From NCBI GenBank assembly GCA_003586115.2, contig QVOM02000115.1:8454125-8518124 (forward strand): 64,000 bases of DNA, read 5' to 3'. The stretch is from Salvator merianae. Its lineage: Eukaryota; Chordata; Lepidosauria; Squamata; Teiidae. Under the pieces are notes generated by a model. That model saw only the letters and a list, made by a program, of their open reading frames with translations. It was not told the DNA's origin and did no database searches. A program made the position numbers and the translations under genes. Of this stretch, positions 1-10,654 are shown piece after piece (position 1 is the stretch's first letter; each line of letters opens with the position of its first letter).

Positions 1-356
1 CACCATCTGGCCTATGCGATCGGGCCACACAGTGCCTCAATCGGGGCCGTGAAGCCCGATTGGGGCGATCAGGCCACCCCAGTTGGGCCACCTCATGGCC
101 TGATCACATAGGTCTAATGGCACTACTGCAATGGTCCCATCGCAGCTGTGCACTGCATGGACCTCCCCGATGCTTGCCGTCTGCTGCACTGAAGAGGATG
201 AGGCACAGCTACCAGCATTTGCACCATGAATGCTGGTAGCCAGCTTTAGGATGGGCTTTTGGCCACAGAGTGTGGACAATGTCTGCACTGCGTGTTTAAG
301 TACTATGCTAGCTCATATTAATTAGTCTGTGCTAGCATGGTAAGTGCGAAAACGGC
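1..356. repeat. Probable end fragment of a DNA transposon or MITE
   Basis: This GC-richer stretch contains no gene. It ends near 356 with a motif whose reverse complement reads ggccgttttcgcacttac, similar in style to the ggccctttctgcacttgg ends of the MITEs at 5781-7787. It abuts a gypsy gag relic whose recognisable reading frame begins immediately to the right, as if it had inserted into that element. The other end lies outside the window, so the family cannot be fixed. Confidence 0.3.
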
Positions 357-800
357 CATTGCCTCTGATTTTATTCTACAAACAATAAGGTCCTTAATCA
401 AAGAATCATTCAATTGGCCAAATTCGTAGGTTCGAGCCAATAATTTCAAATCAGTTACAAAAGGATCTATATTTTCTCCTTCTTGCTGCACTCTGGTAAA
501 AAATGTGTGCCTCTCATAAATAACATTCCTCTTTGGTGCACAATATGCTTCAGATTTATCAAGCACTACCTATAGCTTTTGTTTGTCAGTTTCCTCACCA
601 AACTGGAAGGTGTTAAATACCTCAGTTGCTTCTTCTCTTGCAACAAGAGTAACGTTGTCTAAATTCTTTCACTCTTCTTATTAGCATTACTTGCCACTCG
701 GTACGACTCAAATCTCTGTTTCCACCTTCTCAAGTTTTCTGTAACATTTCCATCAAATATCAACTTTTCTGGAGGCTTCAACTGATCCATCATAGTTCTG
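357..800 (-). pseudogene. Ty3/gypsy-type gag relic (broken)
   Basis: Read on the minus strand from about 795, the sequence encodes a start like MMDQLKPPEKLIFDGN followed by LRRWKQRFE. After a frameshift come EEATEVFNTFQFGEETDKQ and EAYCAPKRNVIYERHTFF, then GENIDPFVTDLKLLARTYEF. This is the pattern of the retrotransposon gag domain found in vertebrate gypsy-like elements, whose product coats the element RNA. At least one frameshift and in-frame stops interrupt it, so it is a dead copy. The orientation agrees with the primer-binding site and LTR edge directly to the right. Confidence 0.65.
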
Positions 801-818
801 GCAGCACTTCTGACACCA
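801..818 (-). other. Primer-binding site of the gypsy-type relic
   Basis: The reverse complement reads TGGTGTCAGAAGTGCTGC. It starts with the TGG expected of a tRNA-3'-end primer site and sits immediately inside a candidate LTR edge (...TACA on the minus strand). Together with the gag relic it fixes the element's orientation. The priming tRNA was not identified. Confidence 0.5.
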
Positions 819-1000
819 TGTAATATTCATGTTTTAATAAATACACAGACACCTCTTTTGAGTTCAGTATCAAGAGCTTTATTTTGTCACACTCCTTAAC
901 AGCTAAATAGGAATCAGCCACTCATTCCAGCTGTGCTTCATTACAAAGCAGTTTACCTTAGAGTCAGTTTTACACTTAGGTGACCAAAACTCAAAAGTAA
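819..1000 (-). repeat. Partial LTR of the gypsy-type relic
   Basis: The + strand begins TGTAATATTCATG directly after the primer-binding site, so the LTR terminus would be CA on the minus strand. The right boundary was not found and is approximate, because a BovB fragment takes over near 1030. Confidence 0.35.
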
Positions 1001-1026
1001 GCCATACAACAGCTATTAGTTCTGGA

Positions 1027-1735
1027 AGATGATGTAGGTCTTCATAGAACTGGCCAACTTCAATCTCTTCAGCATTAATGGCTGAGGTAGTGTTGAATTA
1101 TTGTGATGTTAAAATGGTTTGCTTCAAGTCAAACAGAGATTGTGCTGTCATTTTTGAGATTGTAACACAGTATTGCTTTCCTCACCCTTTTATTGACTAT
1201 GAAGGCTACCCCATTCCTTCTGAGGGATTCTTATACATAGTTATAGATATTAGGTCATCTAAACTAAATTTACCCATTCCAATCCATTGTAGTTCAATGA
1301 CTCCCAAGATGTCAAAGTTTAGTCTCGACACTTCATTTTTGACCACATAGCTTATCTTGGTTCACAGGTCTTACATTTCAGGTTCCTATGCAATATTGAT
1401 CTTTATAAGCATTGGACTTTCCTTTCACCACCAGACATCCACAGTTGAGTGTCTTTTTGGCTTTGGCCCAGCTCTTTTGGGAGCTACTTGTACTTGGTCT
1501 CCAATGTTCCCCAGTAACATATTGGACATCTTCCAACCTGAGACCTCATCTTCCAGTGTCATATCCTTTAGCATTTTGATACTGTCCATGAGTTTTCTTG
1601 GCAAGCATACTGGAGTGGTTTGCCATTACGGATCACCTTTTGTCGGAACTCTCCACTATGACCTGTCTTGCCTTCATTGAGATGTGCAAGTCCCTCTGCC
1701 ATGACAAGGCAGTGAACCATGAAGGGAATATGAAG
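1027..1735 (-). repeat. RTE-BovB LINE fragment (endonuclease region)
   Basis: The reverse complement encodes a run like EEIEVGQFYEDLHHL, the EVxxFYxDLxxLL signature after the BovB endonuclease. The + strand matches the well-known antisense BovB text in order: the tagaactggccaacttca motif, ccattccaatccattgtag, caggttcctatgcaatattg, and a tail around gtgaaccatgaaggg. The homologous segment at 12640-13760 shares the middle part. Small ORFs on both strands here are decay products of the LINE. BovB in squamates is established and is thought to have moved horizontally to ruminants. Confidence 0.75.
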
Positions 1736-2950
1736 GCATACACAGAAACATTTAGTTATTCTCCATATTTTAATTTGTTGTTTCCTTCTCTCACTCAGTT
1801 TCCATCCTGTTCTGTCATACCTTCTAAGGACATAAACTTGAGTGAAGAAAACAACAATTGTTCTATTACTGTTTTAGGACCTTCCAGAAGCATTTGAAAA
1901 AAGTGCTACCCTCTCTAAAGTAGAAGTAAAAGATCAGATTCTAACTTTAGCACAATTTGTTCATGCTATGTTGTATCATTTTAAATAGATTGTGATTAAT
2001 TATACCCATTGTTATCCATTTAACTAATGCAAGACTCCTAGTTTTTCTTATATAAAATACTCACCTGCTGATCCCTTTGTAAACTGTAGAATGATAACTC
2101 TCACTAAGTTTCTCCAAAGTCAGGTAGGATGATGCATTTCCAAATGGAAGAATTCTTCTTTGCTTAGGTGGGGATGAGGAGAAAGAAACACTTATTTACT
2201 TAAGGCTCTAATAGAGGCATTTGGATCCCAGAAAAAAATCATGGGCATGTTATAAATTCAGTGGCAGCTTGCTGAGAGCTACCAAAAGGGGTGGGTGAAA
2301 TGAAGGTCTTGTTGGAAGCCTCCCATTGATGTCACTAAGCCAGAGTAGATCAAAATCCAGCTTGATAGATTAAAGCAAGCCTTCCCAATCACAGCTTTGC
2401 CTCACCCACTTTGCCCTCACCTTACTGATCTGTGGATAGTGGATTCACGAGTGAATAAAGAGAAAGGGAACAAAACAAAACAAATGACTGGCTGGATTTT
2501 GAAATTAACATGTTTTTGAACATACTCTAAACAACCAATCAGACAAAGCAAACTAGCAGCTGGTTTCAAGGTACTGTACCATTTACAGTTGTTCATCATT
2601 TTTTAACTGGCAGTCATTAAAAGTTATGATTGATCTCACTTTTATCGCAGAAAAAATTCTGGATAGCCTGGCTTACCCTTTTACTGCACATAAATGCTGC
2701 TCACAGACCTTGTTTTGCAATTCACACTCACCCACTGGAATCCTGCAGCAGAATTCTGCTCCTGGGTAGGATCACTGAAGCGGCGCCGGCGCTGCATTCG
2801 CCCAGCTTTTTGTATCTGAAGGGTATGGAACCATTGTGACTGTAAAGACTTCACTGGCTGTGGCATCTGGCTATTTGTCAACTGGCAGGGTATGAAAAGA
2901 ATCCTACTCAGGAACACAAATATACATAGCCTTACTCTTAAATCCCTCCC
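1736..2950. other. Intergenic, no recognisable gene
   Basis: I see no conserved reading frame, RNA gene or repeat with clear ends in this stretch. The ORFs of 60-78 codons are lone open frames without domain signatures. Confidence 0.5.
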
Positions 2951-2959
2951 TTCTCAGTT

Positions 2960-3046
2960 TTGCTTACATATTCCACTATATTTGGATATTCCAGAATATC
3001 CATGCATTATTCCGGAATATCCAAATATAGTGGAATAAGTAAGCAA
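2960..3046. repeat. Near-perfect 87-bp inverted repeat (hairpin)
   Basis: The arm starting ttgcttacatattccact is matched by its reverse complement ending agtggaataagtaagcaa. The arms are about 39-40 bp with a short centre around atgcatta, and I count only about two mismatches. The arms are AT-rich, and a second palindrome (ggatattccagaatatcc) lies inside each. This looks like a foldback or MITE remnant. Confidence 0.75.
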
Positions 3047-3419
3047 CGTCTGGATGCAGTCTTTGGTTCTCAAAACCATGTTTAATTCCAATTCAGGCAG
3101 AAGTACTGAAATTATGAGGTAGATCTAGAGCCTGTTCACACTTACCTACAGAGATTGAAAGGTCAGTGTGAATGACTGCAATAAATAGTTTGTGATCTCC
3201 ACACTTGATTTGCCCACAGTTAGTAGCCATAATTCCTAGCATTTACATTTAGATAAATGATGTCTGCATCATAGTTGTGCTAAATGCATATAAAGACACA
3301 TTCCTATTACTGGGCTTGGGATTGTCTTATGTGTAGTTTGTACAAAATTTCCTATTGCAGAATAGGTGACATTTTTGCATTTATAACCACCTTTTCTCCT
3401 AATTGCTGACAGTAGCAAA

Positions 3420-3560
3420 CATTTATCTCCTTAATTTTGTACACAAAACAACCCTGCAAAGTAAACTAAGATGGGAGGCAGTAATGGACCAAGATCATTC
3501 AATGAGCTTCAATGGCCAAGTGGGGATTTGATCCCTGATCTCCCAGGTTCTAGTATAATA
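3420..3560 (+). repeat. Degenerate MIR/L2-related SINE
   Basis: The order of words (acaaccctgcaaagtaaac, then aatggccaagtggggatttg, then ctgatctcccaggttctag) follows the conserved core and tail of MIR-like or squamate SINE2 repeats. No tRNA-like head is visible. This is called by pattern only. Confidence 0.45.
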
Positions 3561-3600
3561 CCTCAAACACCACTTCATTGTACAGAACCTCAACAGTAGG

Positions 3601-3822
3601 GGACCAGTCACACCTAAGTTTTAATCCCACTTCTGTCCACTTTCAGACTGAGAGTACACATCAGTGAAGGAATACAATATTTTCTTTCAGCATTATCTAA
3701 CTCAAAAAATCTACCTTTGGGTTAGATCATGTGGAAAGAAAATGATTAGTCACTTTTTCTGATGTGTTTTCAATCCAAAAGTGGACTGAAGCTGGATTAA
3801 AACTTAAGTATGACTGGGTCCT
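3601..3822. repeat. MITE family B, copy 1
   Basis: About 220 bp bounded by inverted ends. The left end reads ggaccagtcacacctaag, and the right end reads as its near reverse complement (aacttaagtatgactgggtcc). The inner arms are also complementary (ttttaatcc / ggattaaaac). A second copy lies at about 7388-7609. No coding capacity. Confidence 0.55.
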
Positions 3823-3829
3823 AAGAGAA

Positions 3830-5430
3830 GTTTCATGCAGTTACAGCACAAGCATTTTGCTCTTGTTTGAAAAGGACCCATAGCATTCCAGCCATGGACA
3901 TCCTTCAGAAGCTGGTATGAAGGAACTTTCAGAGTAGAATAAAGTAGGTGATCAGGAAGTTTCTAGTCGTCTTCCTGTTCAAAGATTCTTTTTCAAAAAT
4001 GGCCCAGGTATTTTTTCTTAGACTGCCTTCAACATCAGGAAGTACATAAAAAAACAAAGGGAAGTGGGCAGGTGCTTCCTACATTTGGATACTTGTACAA
4101 AAGCAGTGGTTCCGTGAAGAAATGACAGACAAGATAAGAGTCCAGTTTTGCCCCAGGATTGGCTCCAGCTGTTTGGCAGGGGCAGCAAGAGGCAACTGTG
4201 GAATCTAAACAAAATCCTGCAATTTCCTCTCGCTGCCTGAGGACACCTTGAGCTTTGAGCTCAGGTCAAGGAGGAGGAAAGGAGACTGTTGCCTATTTGC
4301 CTTTGCAATTGATGATGATGGTAGTAATGATAATGAGAAGAAGAAGATGGAACATCCTTCTCACAGCCTGCTGGGAGAAGGTACGGCAGAGGCAAACAAG
4401 AAAGGTATTATTTCCTTCTTAGAAAATACAGAAGTCACAAGCCCATTTTTAGTTATTTATTCCTTGTCTTGTGAGATTCACACCACTACTGAAATTTTGA
4501 CCTGAAAAGTTTTGAATACTTCACATGGATGACCTGAGCTTTTATCCCTGTAAAAGGTCAGATTCTAGAAGTTTCACACCATCCCACCTACCTCCAAAGC
4601 ACAGTCTTGTCCTTTGGGTTGAGTACCGTCCTGTGACAATGAGACTTCTGTCTTACTGCAGCAGCTGCAATTTGGTTTGCAGGCATCTCCACACAATACT
4701 TCTCCCATTTTTACCAGCCTTCCAAGTTCCCCTTTCTCCTTCTCCTTCTAATGTTTCCTTGAGTTTCCCAGAGAAATGCATGGATGTTCACATGACAGGC
4801 ATGAGGCCTCTGCCACCGCTGGTCTCATGACTTGAGAATTTTTTTCCTCTCATATTCTACTGCCCTGTACTTCAGGTTCTTGCAAGGGAGTTATATAAAG
4901 AATCAATGAATGTACCACAAGATGCCACACTTGAAATCAGGGAGCCAAAAATTAAAACAGAAGTTTATTTTGACAGTTTCATTAAAGCAATCTTGAAAAT
5001 TTCATGAACTCCCTCCACTTCATCCTGTGTTTCCTTTTTCACACAATTCTGATGATTTATAAGAAGATTATTGTTGCTTGATACCATTGAGTCAAGCTTG
5101 ATTTCTGGTGTTCAGATGGACATACCCCTGCAGGGTTAGTTTTTTTTGGCAGATACTGCTATTATTTTCTTCTGAGGAGATATTGGGATTAAAACCTGTA
5201 ACCCTTTGCTTTCCATGCAGTTGTTCTATGACAGCAGAGAATCATAAAATATTATGCAAAGTAAATAATAGTAAGGCTGTTGATAGCTCCTAGTTACAGG
5301 CTAGGTCTATACCTTACCATGAGACTGGTATGACTTCAGTATCACACCTTCTTGATACCTTTATGTACAGATACAGTACAAGCATGAGCACCACTAGCAG
5401 TTACACTGTTTTGGAGTTTTACATTACTAC
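3830..5430. other. Intergenic, no recognisable gene
   Basis: Unique-looking sequence with several small open frames (for example 4248-4505 and 4525-4830). They lack recognisable domains and splice context, so I read them as chance frames. Confidence 0.45.
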
Positions 5431-5432
5431 TC

Positions 5433-5640
5433 ACATGAAAATATAAGAACATAAGAGGAGTCCTTCTGGATTGGGCCACAACCCATCTAGACCAACTTCT
5501 TGTTTCATACAGTAGCCCACCAATTGCTTCTGGGCATCCTCAAGCAGAGAACAAAAGCAAAACCCTCACTTGCTCTCAGTTCCCTGCAAATAACCTTTAG
5601 AGGCATCTTGCCTCTCACTATTATGCTCCAATGATGAGTG
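5433..5640 (-). repeat. CR1 LINE 3'-end fragment
   Basis: The + strand carries the diagnostic CR1 tail in reverse orientation: aagaacataagaggagtcc, then cccatctagaccaacttc, cagtagcccaccaattgc and actccctgcaaat-like text. Closely related copies are at 24578-24750, 46073-46346 and 52797-54540. Truncated 5' as usual for CR1. Confidence 0.75.
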
Positions 5641-5740
5641 TTCTTATATGCACACCAGCTTTGCTCTGCTGGCATATTCACGTAGAGTAGACACTGTGGA
5701 TGAGGCTAATGGGAGATACAGTCCAAAACAAAGAAAGTAT

Positions 5741-5760
5741 GGCCCTTTCTGCACTTACCT
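5741..5760. repeat. Orphan terminal repeat of MITE family A
   Basis: An isolated copy of the ggccctttctgcactt end sits 20 bp left of the full copy at 5781. It may be a truncated neighbour or a nested insertion. Confidence 0.4.
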
Positions 5761-5780
5761 GCTTTAGGACAGAATCAGTG

Positions 5781-5958
5781 GCTCTTTCTGCACTTGGGCT
5801 TATTCCAGATTATATCTCAGAATAGGGACCTGCCATCTGTATGCTAATGCAAACAATGGTAGGCCCTGAGCAAGACCTTTCATAGTTTGCACTAGTATGT
5901 GGATAGCAGGTCCCTATTCTGGGATATAATCCACAATAAGGCCAAGTGCAGAAAGGGC
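5781..5958. repeat. MITE family A, copy 1 (178 bp, TSD cagtg)
   Basis: Long terminal inverted repeats: the left end is gctctttctgcacttgggc and the right end is ccaagtgcagaaagggc. The inner arms contain tattccagattatatctcag and its complement. It is flanked by a perfect 5-bp duplication, cagtg, at 5776-5780 and 5959-5963. Too short to encode transposase, so non-autonomous. The 5-bp target duplication argues against Tc1/mariner (TA). Confidence 0.8.
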
Positions 5959-6357
5959 CAGTGAGTCCAGAATAGCCAGGCCCACTGATCCTGATCATGA
6001 AAAGGTGTAGGTGAAATCAGTGCCATCTGCATTGATGGCACTGAACCAGATCAGCCTACATTGTGGTCTTGTAACTTATTAAAGTTTTGTGTGACTGCAC
6101 CCCATGCTTCCAAGGGCTAATAACAAGTTCTTAGCCCTGGGGTCTCAGGGGGGAGGTGCATTTAGGCAATGCACTGCTGGGTCCATTTCTTGGTGAAACA
6201 GACTCAGTGCTGGGATAATTCAAATTTAGGATAATCCTATTCCAGACAGGAAAGTCCTCAGAAAAACCAGTAATGCAATTTAGCATCTGGTTTCCAAGGA
6301 CTTAAGCTGGCCTCCATCTTCCAAAAACATGAGATGTGACCATGGCCTAACATAAAG

Positions 6358-6535
6358 GCCCTTTCTGCACTTGGCTTTATTCTGGACTATATCCCAGAAT
6401 AGGGACCTGCTATCCACAAGCTAGTGCAGATTATAGCACACCCCAGGTGGGGCCTGCCATAGTTAATAGTAGCATGCAGATGGCAGATCCCTATTCCAGA
6501 ATATAATCTGGAATAAGGCCAAGTGCAGAAAGGGC
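6358..6535. repeat. MITE family A, copy 2 (178 bp)
   Basis: Same ends (gccctttctgcacttggc / gccaagtgcagaaagggc) and the same 178-bp length as the copies at 5781 and 7610. The flanking 5-mers taaag and caaag differ at one position. Confidence 0.8.
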
Positions 6536-6803
6536 CAAAGTCTTAAACAGCTTGGGCCTCAAATACCTAATGGAGCACCTGTAGTGGCTTCTTCCCTCTG
6601 TAGTGCTCTCCCTAGCTTGCCTTCAGACGGCAAGAGAAAACTGCAAGATCTTGTTTAGATCCTGCAGTTGCATCTCACTGCCCCTGACAGACAGCAGGAG
6701 ACTGCTGGTTGCTCGTGCGATTGCTGCCCTTGCAAAATACCTGGATGCAAGCAAGCCAGTCAGCCAGCACCCACCCATTTCACTTTGGATTTTTTTCTAG
6801 GGC

Positions 6804-7030
6804 TTGCTAGTATCTGGATATTTTGCAAGAGAAGTGTTCCCAGAAGCAGCCAACAGACAAGATAAGTGGCCATATTGGTACCAATATTACAAGAAATCTG
6901 ATGTCGTTGGATTTCTTGTAATACTGATATTCCAGGATATCACCTTGATATGCTGGCACTATATTAGGACTACCACAGATATAGTCCTGGGAGAATTGCA
7001 GGTTTTTATCTGTATCTGGAGGCACCCATA
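6804..7030. repeat. Palindromic repeat with a hairpin centre
   Basis: Around 6880-6945 the sequence attacaagaaatctgat is followed after a few bases by its reverse complement (atttcttgtaat). The complementarity continues outward imperfectly (ggtaccaatatt / aatactgatattcc). The palindrome explains why similar short ORFs appear on both strands here. Confidence 0.5.
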
Positions 7031-7387
7031 ATGATTTCATCTTTTACATCTATTACATCTTTCAGGCATCTGCTAAAGACCTCTTCATCCAGTCATTTTT
7101 TGTATGAATGGTTGTCTGCTCTTGTCCTATTCAGCTTGCTGCTCTTCTCCCATTTAAAGCTTGCTTTAAGCCACAGCAGTTGGTATACTTAGGTATATCT
7201 AAAGTTTCTTCCCCTGCTGCATCATCATAGGTTTAGGCTGCGTTCACACGAAGCCAAAAAAGAGGCCCTCTAAGGCTGCTCGTGGTTTGATGGGATTGTT
7301 CACACACTGATCTGCCTTCCTCTTCTTGTGAACTTTCTAAGCTAGAAAAGCTGGAAGAGATGGGATGAAGACATGATGGCCCTCTAA

Positions 7388-7609
7388 GGCTGCATTCACA
7401 CCTAAGTTTTAATCCAGTTTCAGTCTACTTTCAGAGAGAGGAGAACCTATCAGCAAAGTGACTAATCATTTTCCTTCCACGTTATCTAACCCCAAGGTGG
7501 ATTTACTGAGATAGACATTGCCATAAGAAAACAACTTCTCACTTGGCTGATGTGTTCTTTCACTCTGAAAAGGGACTGAAGCTGGATAAATATTTAGGTG
7601 TGAACACAG
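7388..7609. repeat. MITE family B, copy 2
   Basis: The left end gcattcacacctaagttt and right end atatttaggtgtgaacacag are near inverse copies. Interior words (gtgactaatcattttcct, actgaagctggat) are shared, some inverted, with the copy at 3601-3822. It directly abuts MITE family A copy 3. Confidence 0.55.
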
Positions 7610-7787
7610 GCCCTTTCTGCACTTGACCTTATTCCAGATTATATCTTGGAATAGGGATCTGCCATCTGCATACTACTATGCACTATGGCAGGCCCCACCT
7701 GGATTCTGCTATAATCAGCACTAGTGTGTGGATAGCAGGTCCCTATTCTGGGGTATAGTCCAGAATAGAGCCAAGTGCAGAAAGGGC
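7610..7787. repeat. MITE family A, copy 3 (178 bp)
   Basis: Ends gccctttctgcacttgacc and gccaagtgcagaaagggc, again exactly 178 bp. The flanking 5-mers cacag and caaag differ at one base. This is the third copy in about 2 kb. Confidence 0.8.
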
Positions 7788-7959
7788 CAAAGTCTAAGGC
7801 ACTCTTGAACCACTTATTTTGCTACATGTGATCACAACCTTACACTGAGCTGGAAAATTTTCCTTCGATCTGATCCAAAATAAGTTGGATTAAAGGAAGA
7901 TTTGCTGTGTAGTCTGGGCTACCAGAACCAATGAATCTGGATCCATCCACACTTATTTG

Positions 7960-8062
7960 GGTAAATTTTAATTTATTTTAACCTTGTTTATATGTTTTAT
8001 GTTGTAGACCACATTGAGAATTTTTATGAAATAGGATGCAGTACATAAATGTTTTAAATGAA
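7960..8062 (+). repeat. L2-like LINE 3' tail
   Basis: Words typical of squamate L2-type tails occur in order: ttttatgttgtagaccac, then attgagaatttttatgaaat, and an end in taaatgttttaaatgaataa. Only the tail is present. Confidence 0.45.
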
Positions 8063-8870
8063 TAAGTCTTCTTTGTTTTAAAGTCTAGCTGTCCAATTAT
8101 TAATTTCCAGTTCTTTATTTGCAAACATTACAGAATGGTTCTTTTTTTCATTTTTGCAGTAAAACGTTTTTGCCAAAAACGCAGAGATGCAAGGTACAAT
8201 ACTCAGACTTACTGCTCTTAATATTTGTTACTTTGTTTAATAACCGGCGCTCAAAAAAAGTATTTTTTTAAAAAGAAAACAAACAATAAAATGCAAATTC
8301 TTCTTTCATCTTTTGGATAATAACAGATGTTGGAGCGGAGAGGCCAAATCTTTTCTTGGTTTTACTTTCAGTATTAATGGGGAGAATTTCACAATTATTA
8401 GTTAATTTAAAGCCAGCTCAACTTGATTAATGTCTCCCCCACAAGAATCTGCATGGCCTGAACAAAACAGTACAGTATTCTTAGTTTTTATTATCTGTAT
8501 CATGTTTTCACTGCTCCACCAACAATGGATTTTTTTTCAGCAGTCCGTGATTCAAATGCAATTAAAATGCAACTGCTGTACAACGCCGAAAGAAATCAGA
8601 ACAGACTATCACAAACAGGCATAAACCTTGCTGAAAATAAAGCAATCGTCGGGGTCTATTTCGAGTTTGCAATAAGGACACTTAATGCTTCCCAAAATTC
8701 GCCTTCATTTCCAGGGAGAAAAAGCAACATACACTGCAGCTTTCCAAAAGATGAAAAAATGACCACGGAACTCCAAGCATGGGTAATTTTCGCTTCCTAG
8801 TCCCACACAAAATCACTTATGCGGCACAGCACACTATGTTGTCATTGTCAACACCAACAGAACACACGTA
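8063..8870. other. Upstream flank of ALS2, nothing recognised
   Basis: AT-rich sequence with no clear repeat or exon. It lies directly upstream of the CpG island and may contain distal promoter elements, but I cannot point to a specific site. Confidence 0.4.
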
Positions 8871-9310
8871 CGCGGAAAGCGCAACGCAACCACTACTCAT
8901 TGAACTACTTTGTCCCTATCGAGACCCCGTCGGCGATCTCTCTCAACCCGGCTTCCTCGTATCGGCAGGCTGGCCCCGCCCCCCCGGCCCAGCTGCTCCA
9001 CCTTCTTTCTCTCTTTACGTGAATCAGCTGATTTGAGCGTCTCTCGAAGGCGGCGCGGCGGGGCTCTGACTTGGCGGTTAAAACGAGGGCGGGCGCGCGG
9101 GGCTCCAGGTGAGAAAGCAAGAAACAGGGAGGAGGGAACGAACGGGAGAGGGGAGCGAGAGGGAAGAAGAGCGGGGGAGGAGGGGTGGTTGCGAGCGCCG
9201 AGTGCCAGCCAGACGCCCGCAGCTTTAATTGCCAATTCCTGCTACTGCTCCCTACTCGTGCAACTGGTAGACCGCCCCCCCCCCAACTGAGAAGGGAAGA
9301 TTCTTGGGGC
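8870..9310 (+). promoter_or_regulatory. ALS2: CpG island and presumed ALS2 promoter
   Basis: This is the only strongly GC- and CpG-rich interval in an otherwise AT-rich window. It has dense CG dinucleotides between about 8925 and 9215, a GC box (ccccgccccccc, about 8973-8986) and a ttggcggtt element near 9071 that resembles an E2F-type site. It lies about 6.5 kb upstream of the first coding exon and is followed by a strong splice donor at 9109. No TATA box is evident, as is usual for housekeeping promoters. Long ORFs across it on both strands are by-products of GC richness. Whether it also drives a divergent minus-strand transcript cannot be judged. Confidence 0.75.
9000..9108 (+). other. ALS2: Putative ALS2 non-coding exon 1 (5'UTR)
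   Basis: A consensus donor (ggctccag|gtgagaaa) occurs at 9108/9109 inside the CpG island. Mammalian ALS2 has a non-coding first exon, so this is the best candidate. The 5' boundary (transcription start) is a guess. Other donors further right cannot be excluded. Confidence 0.4.
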
Positions 9311-10654
9311 TGGAGAAGCTCCACCTGCTCCTTGTCAGATTGCTGCCTTCAGTGCTGGTTGTCTTCCCAGGCAGGTTGCCATAGGGGCAGATCTAGCAAG
9401 CCTTGTACAATTTATGTATCCGTCCAGTAACGATAAATGCTCCGGCTGGTTAAAGTTCTGAGAGATTCTACCTCATTTGGGTCAATGGACCGCAGTAAAT
9501 CTAATTAACTACCTACTTCGTCAGGCCTTCCCTGCTATGAAGGGAGAAATATTATTTTGGTTTCCCTCATTCATTTTTTTAAAAGTTGAGTGGCAGCTGT
9601 GCCCCTTAAGTTCTCCCCCACGAAAAAAAAAAAGTTCGTTTTGTCTCACATGGGCGAGATGTATTTGATTCTGCCTGGGGTGCTATTTTTGGATAAAATT
9701 CCTAGTAAAGTACCAGCTTGTGGTCACGTTGTCCCCTCATAGGATTTTTGGATCGAAGGCCTTTCCAAACAGATCTTGTTTTTTCCAGAGTGGCTGTTAT
9801 TTGCCTTGGCCGCTGCTTCGTTCTTCGTAGTCACAGCAAATAGGGATGTCTAACTCTTCTTAATGAAATAGAAGGGAGCCAGCTGGGCTCTTTGGGGAAT
9901 ACTGTATAATTTTATAGGAACTTGCTACAGTGTAATGTACTGGTCAGATCTCTGTATTGTTTTCTTTCCCAGTTCTTATCTTGGTTCGAGTACGTACAGA
10001 AGGTTGTTTTTAAAAAACGTTAACCCACTGGCCTTGGTGCTGTCCAAGTGCTGTAGCACTGCAGGTGAACTGTTTTTGTTTGCAGGAAGATAGCAGGTTT
10101 TTAGCAACTGTATATTAACACTGAGGAAATGGATCTGTTCCTCTACTCCTAATGTGAATATTTGCAGAGATGAATGCTGCTTGGCTTAGGGTACTTCTAA
10201 GTGGGATCCAGGCCTCACAGTTTGGGCACTCCCTTCTTGAGAAACCCAAATCCTATGTTTTTTGAGACAAAAAATGGCTTTAAAATAGGAGCATGGCTAT
10301 CTGCTCTCAACATATCTCTTCAGAGCAGCATGTAAACAAAAGAACACAGTATTTTTGCTCCTGTGCCATCTGGGCGTAGATCCAGTTCATGTGCCATTGT
10401 CTGCACTGCATTCTTACCTGTTTGAAGGGGCTTCCTACCATTTACCATTCCAGAGAGCAATAATGCAGCATAAAGTACCCTGCCTTGCTAGGTTGTCTTC
10501 TTTCAGGCAAGAGACAGTTTAGGGACTGCCTCAAGAGGGCACCTGCAAAGCACCTTTGTGTTCAACAACTTAGTCAGTCCTTTCTGAATAGTCTATTGAG
10601 GATGAGCATATTGTCCTAAAGTAGTTCTGCTAAAAGAATCTACTAAGTTTTATA

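Noticed and set aside
8897..9324. Long ORFs (112-139 codons) on both strands in the CpG island
   Set aside because: Stop codons are rare in GC-rich sequence; there is no domain, and the predicted proteins are low-complexity Arg/Pro/Ser. They overlap the promoter.
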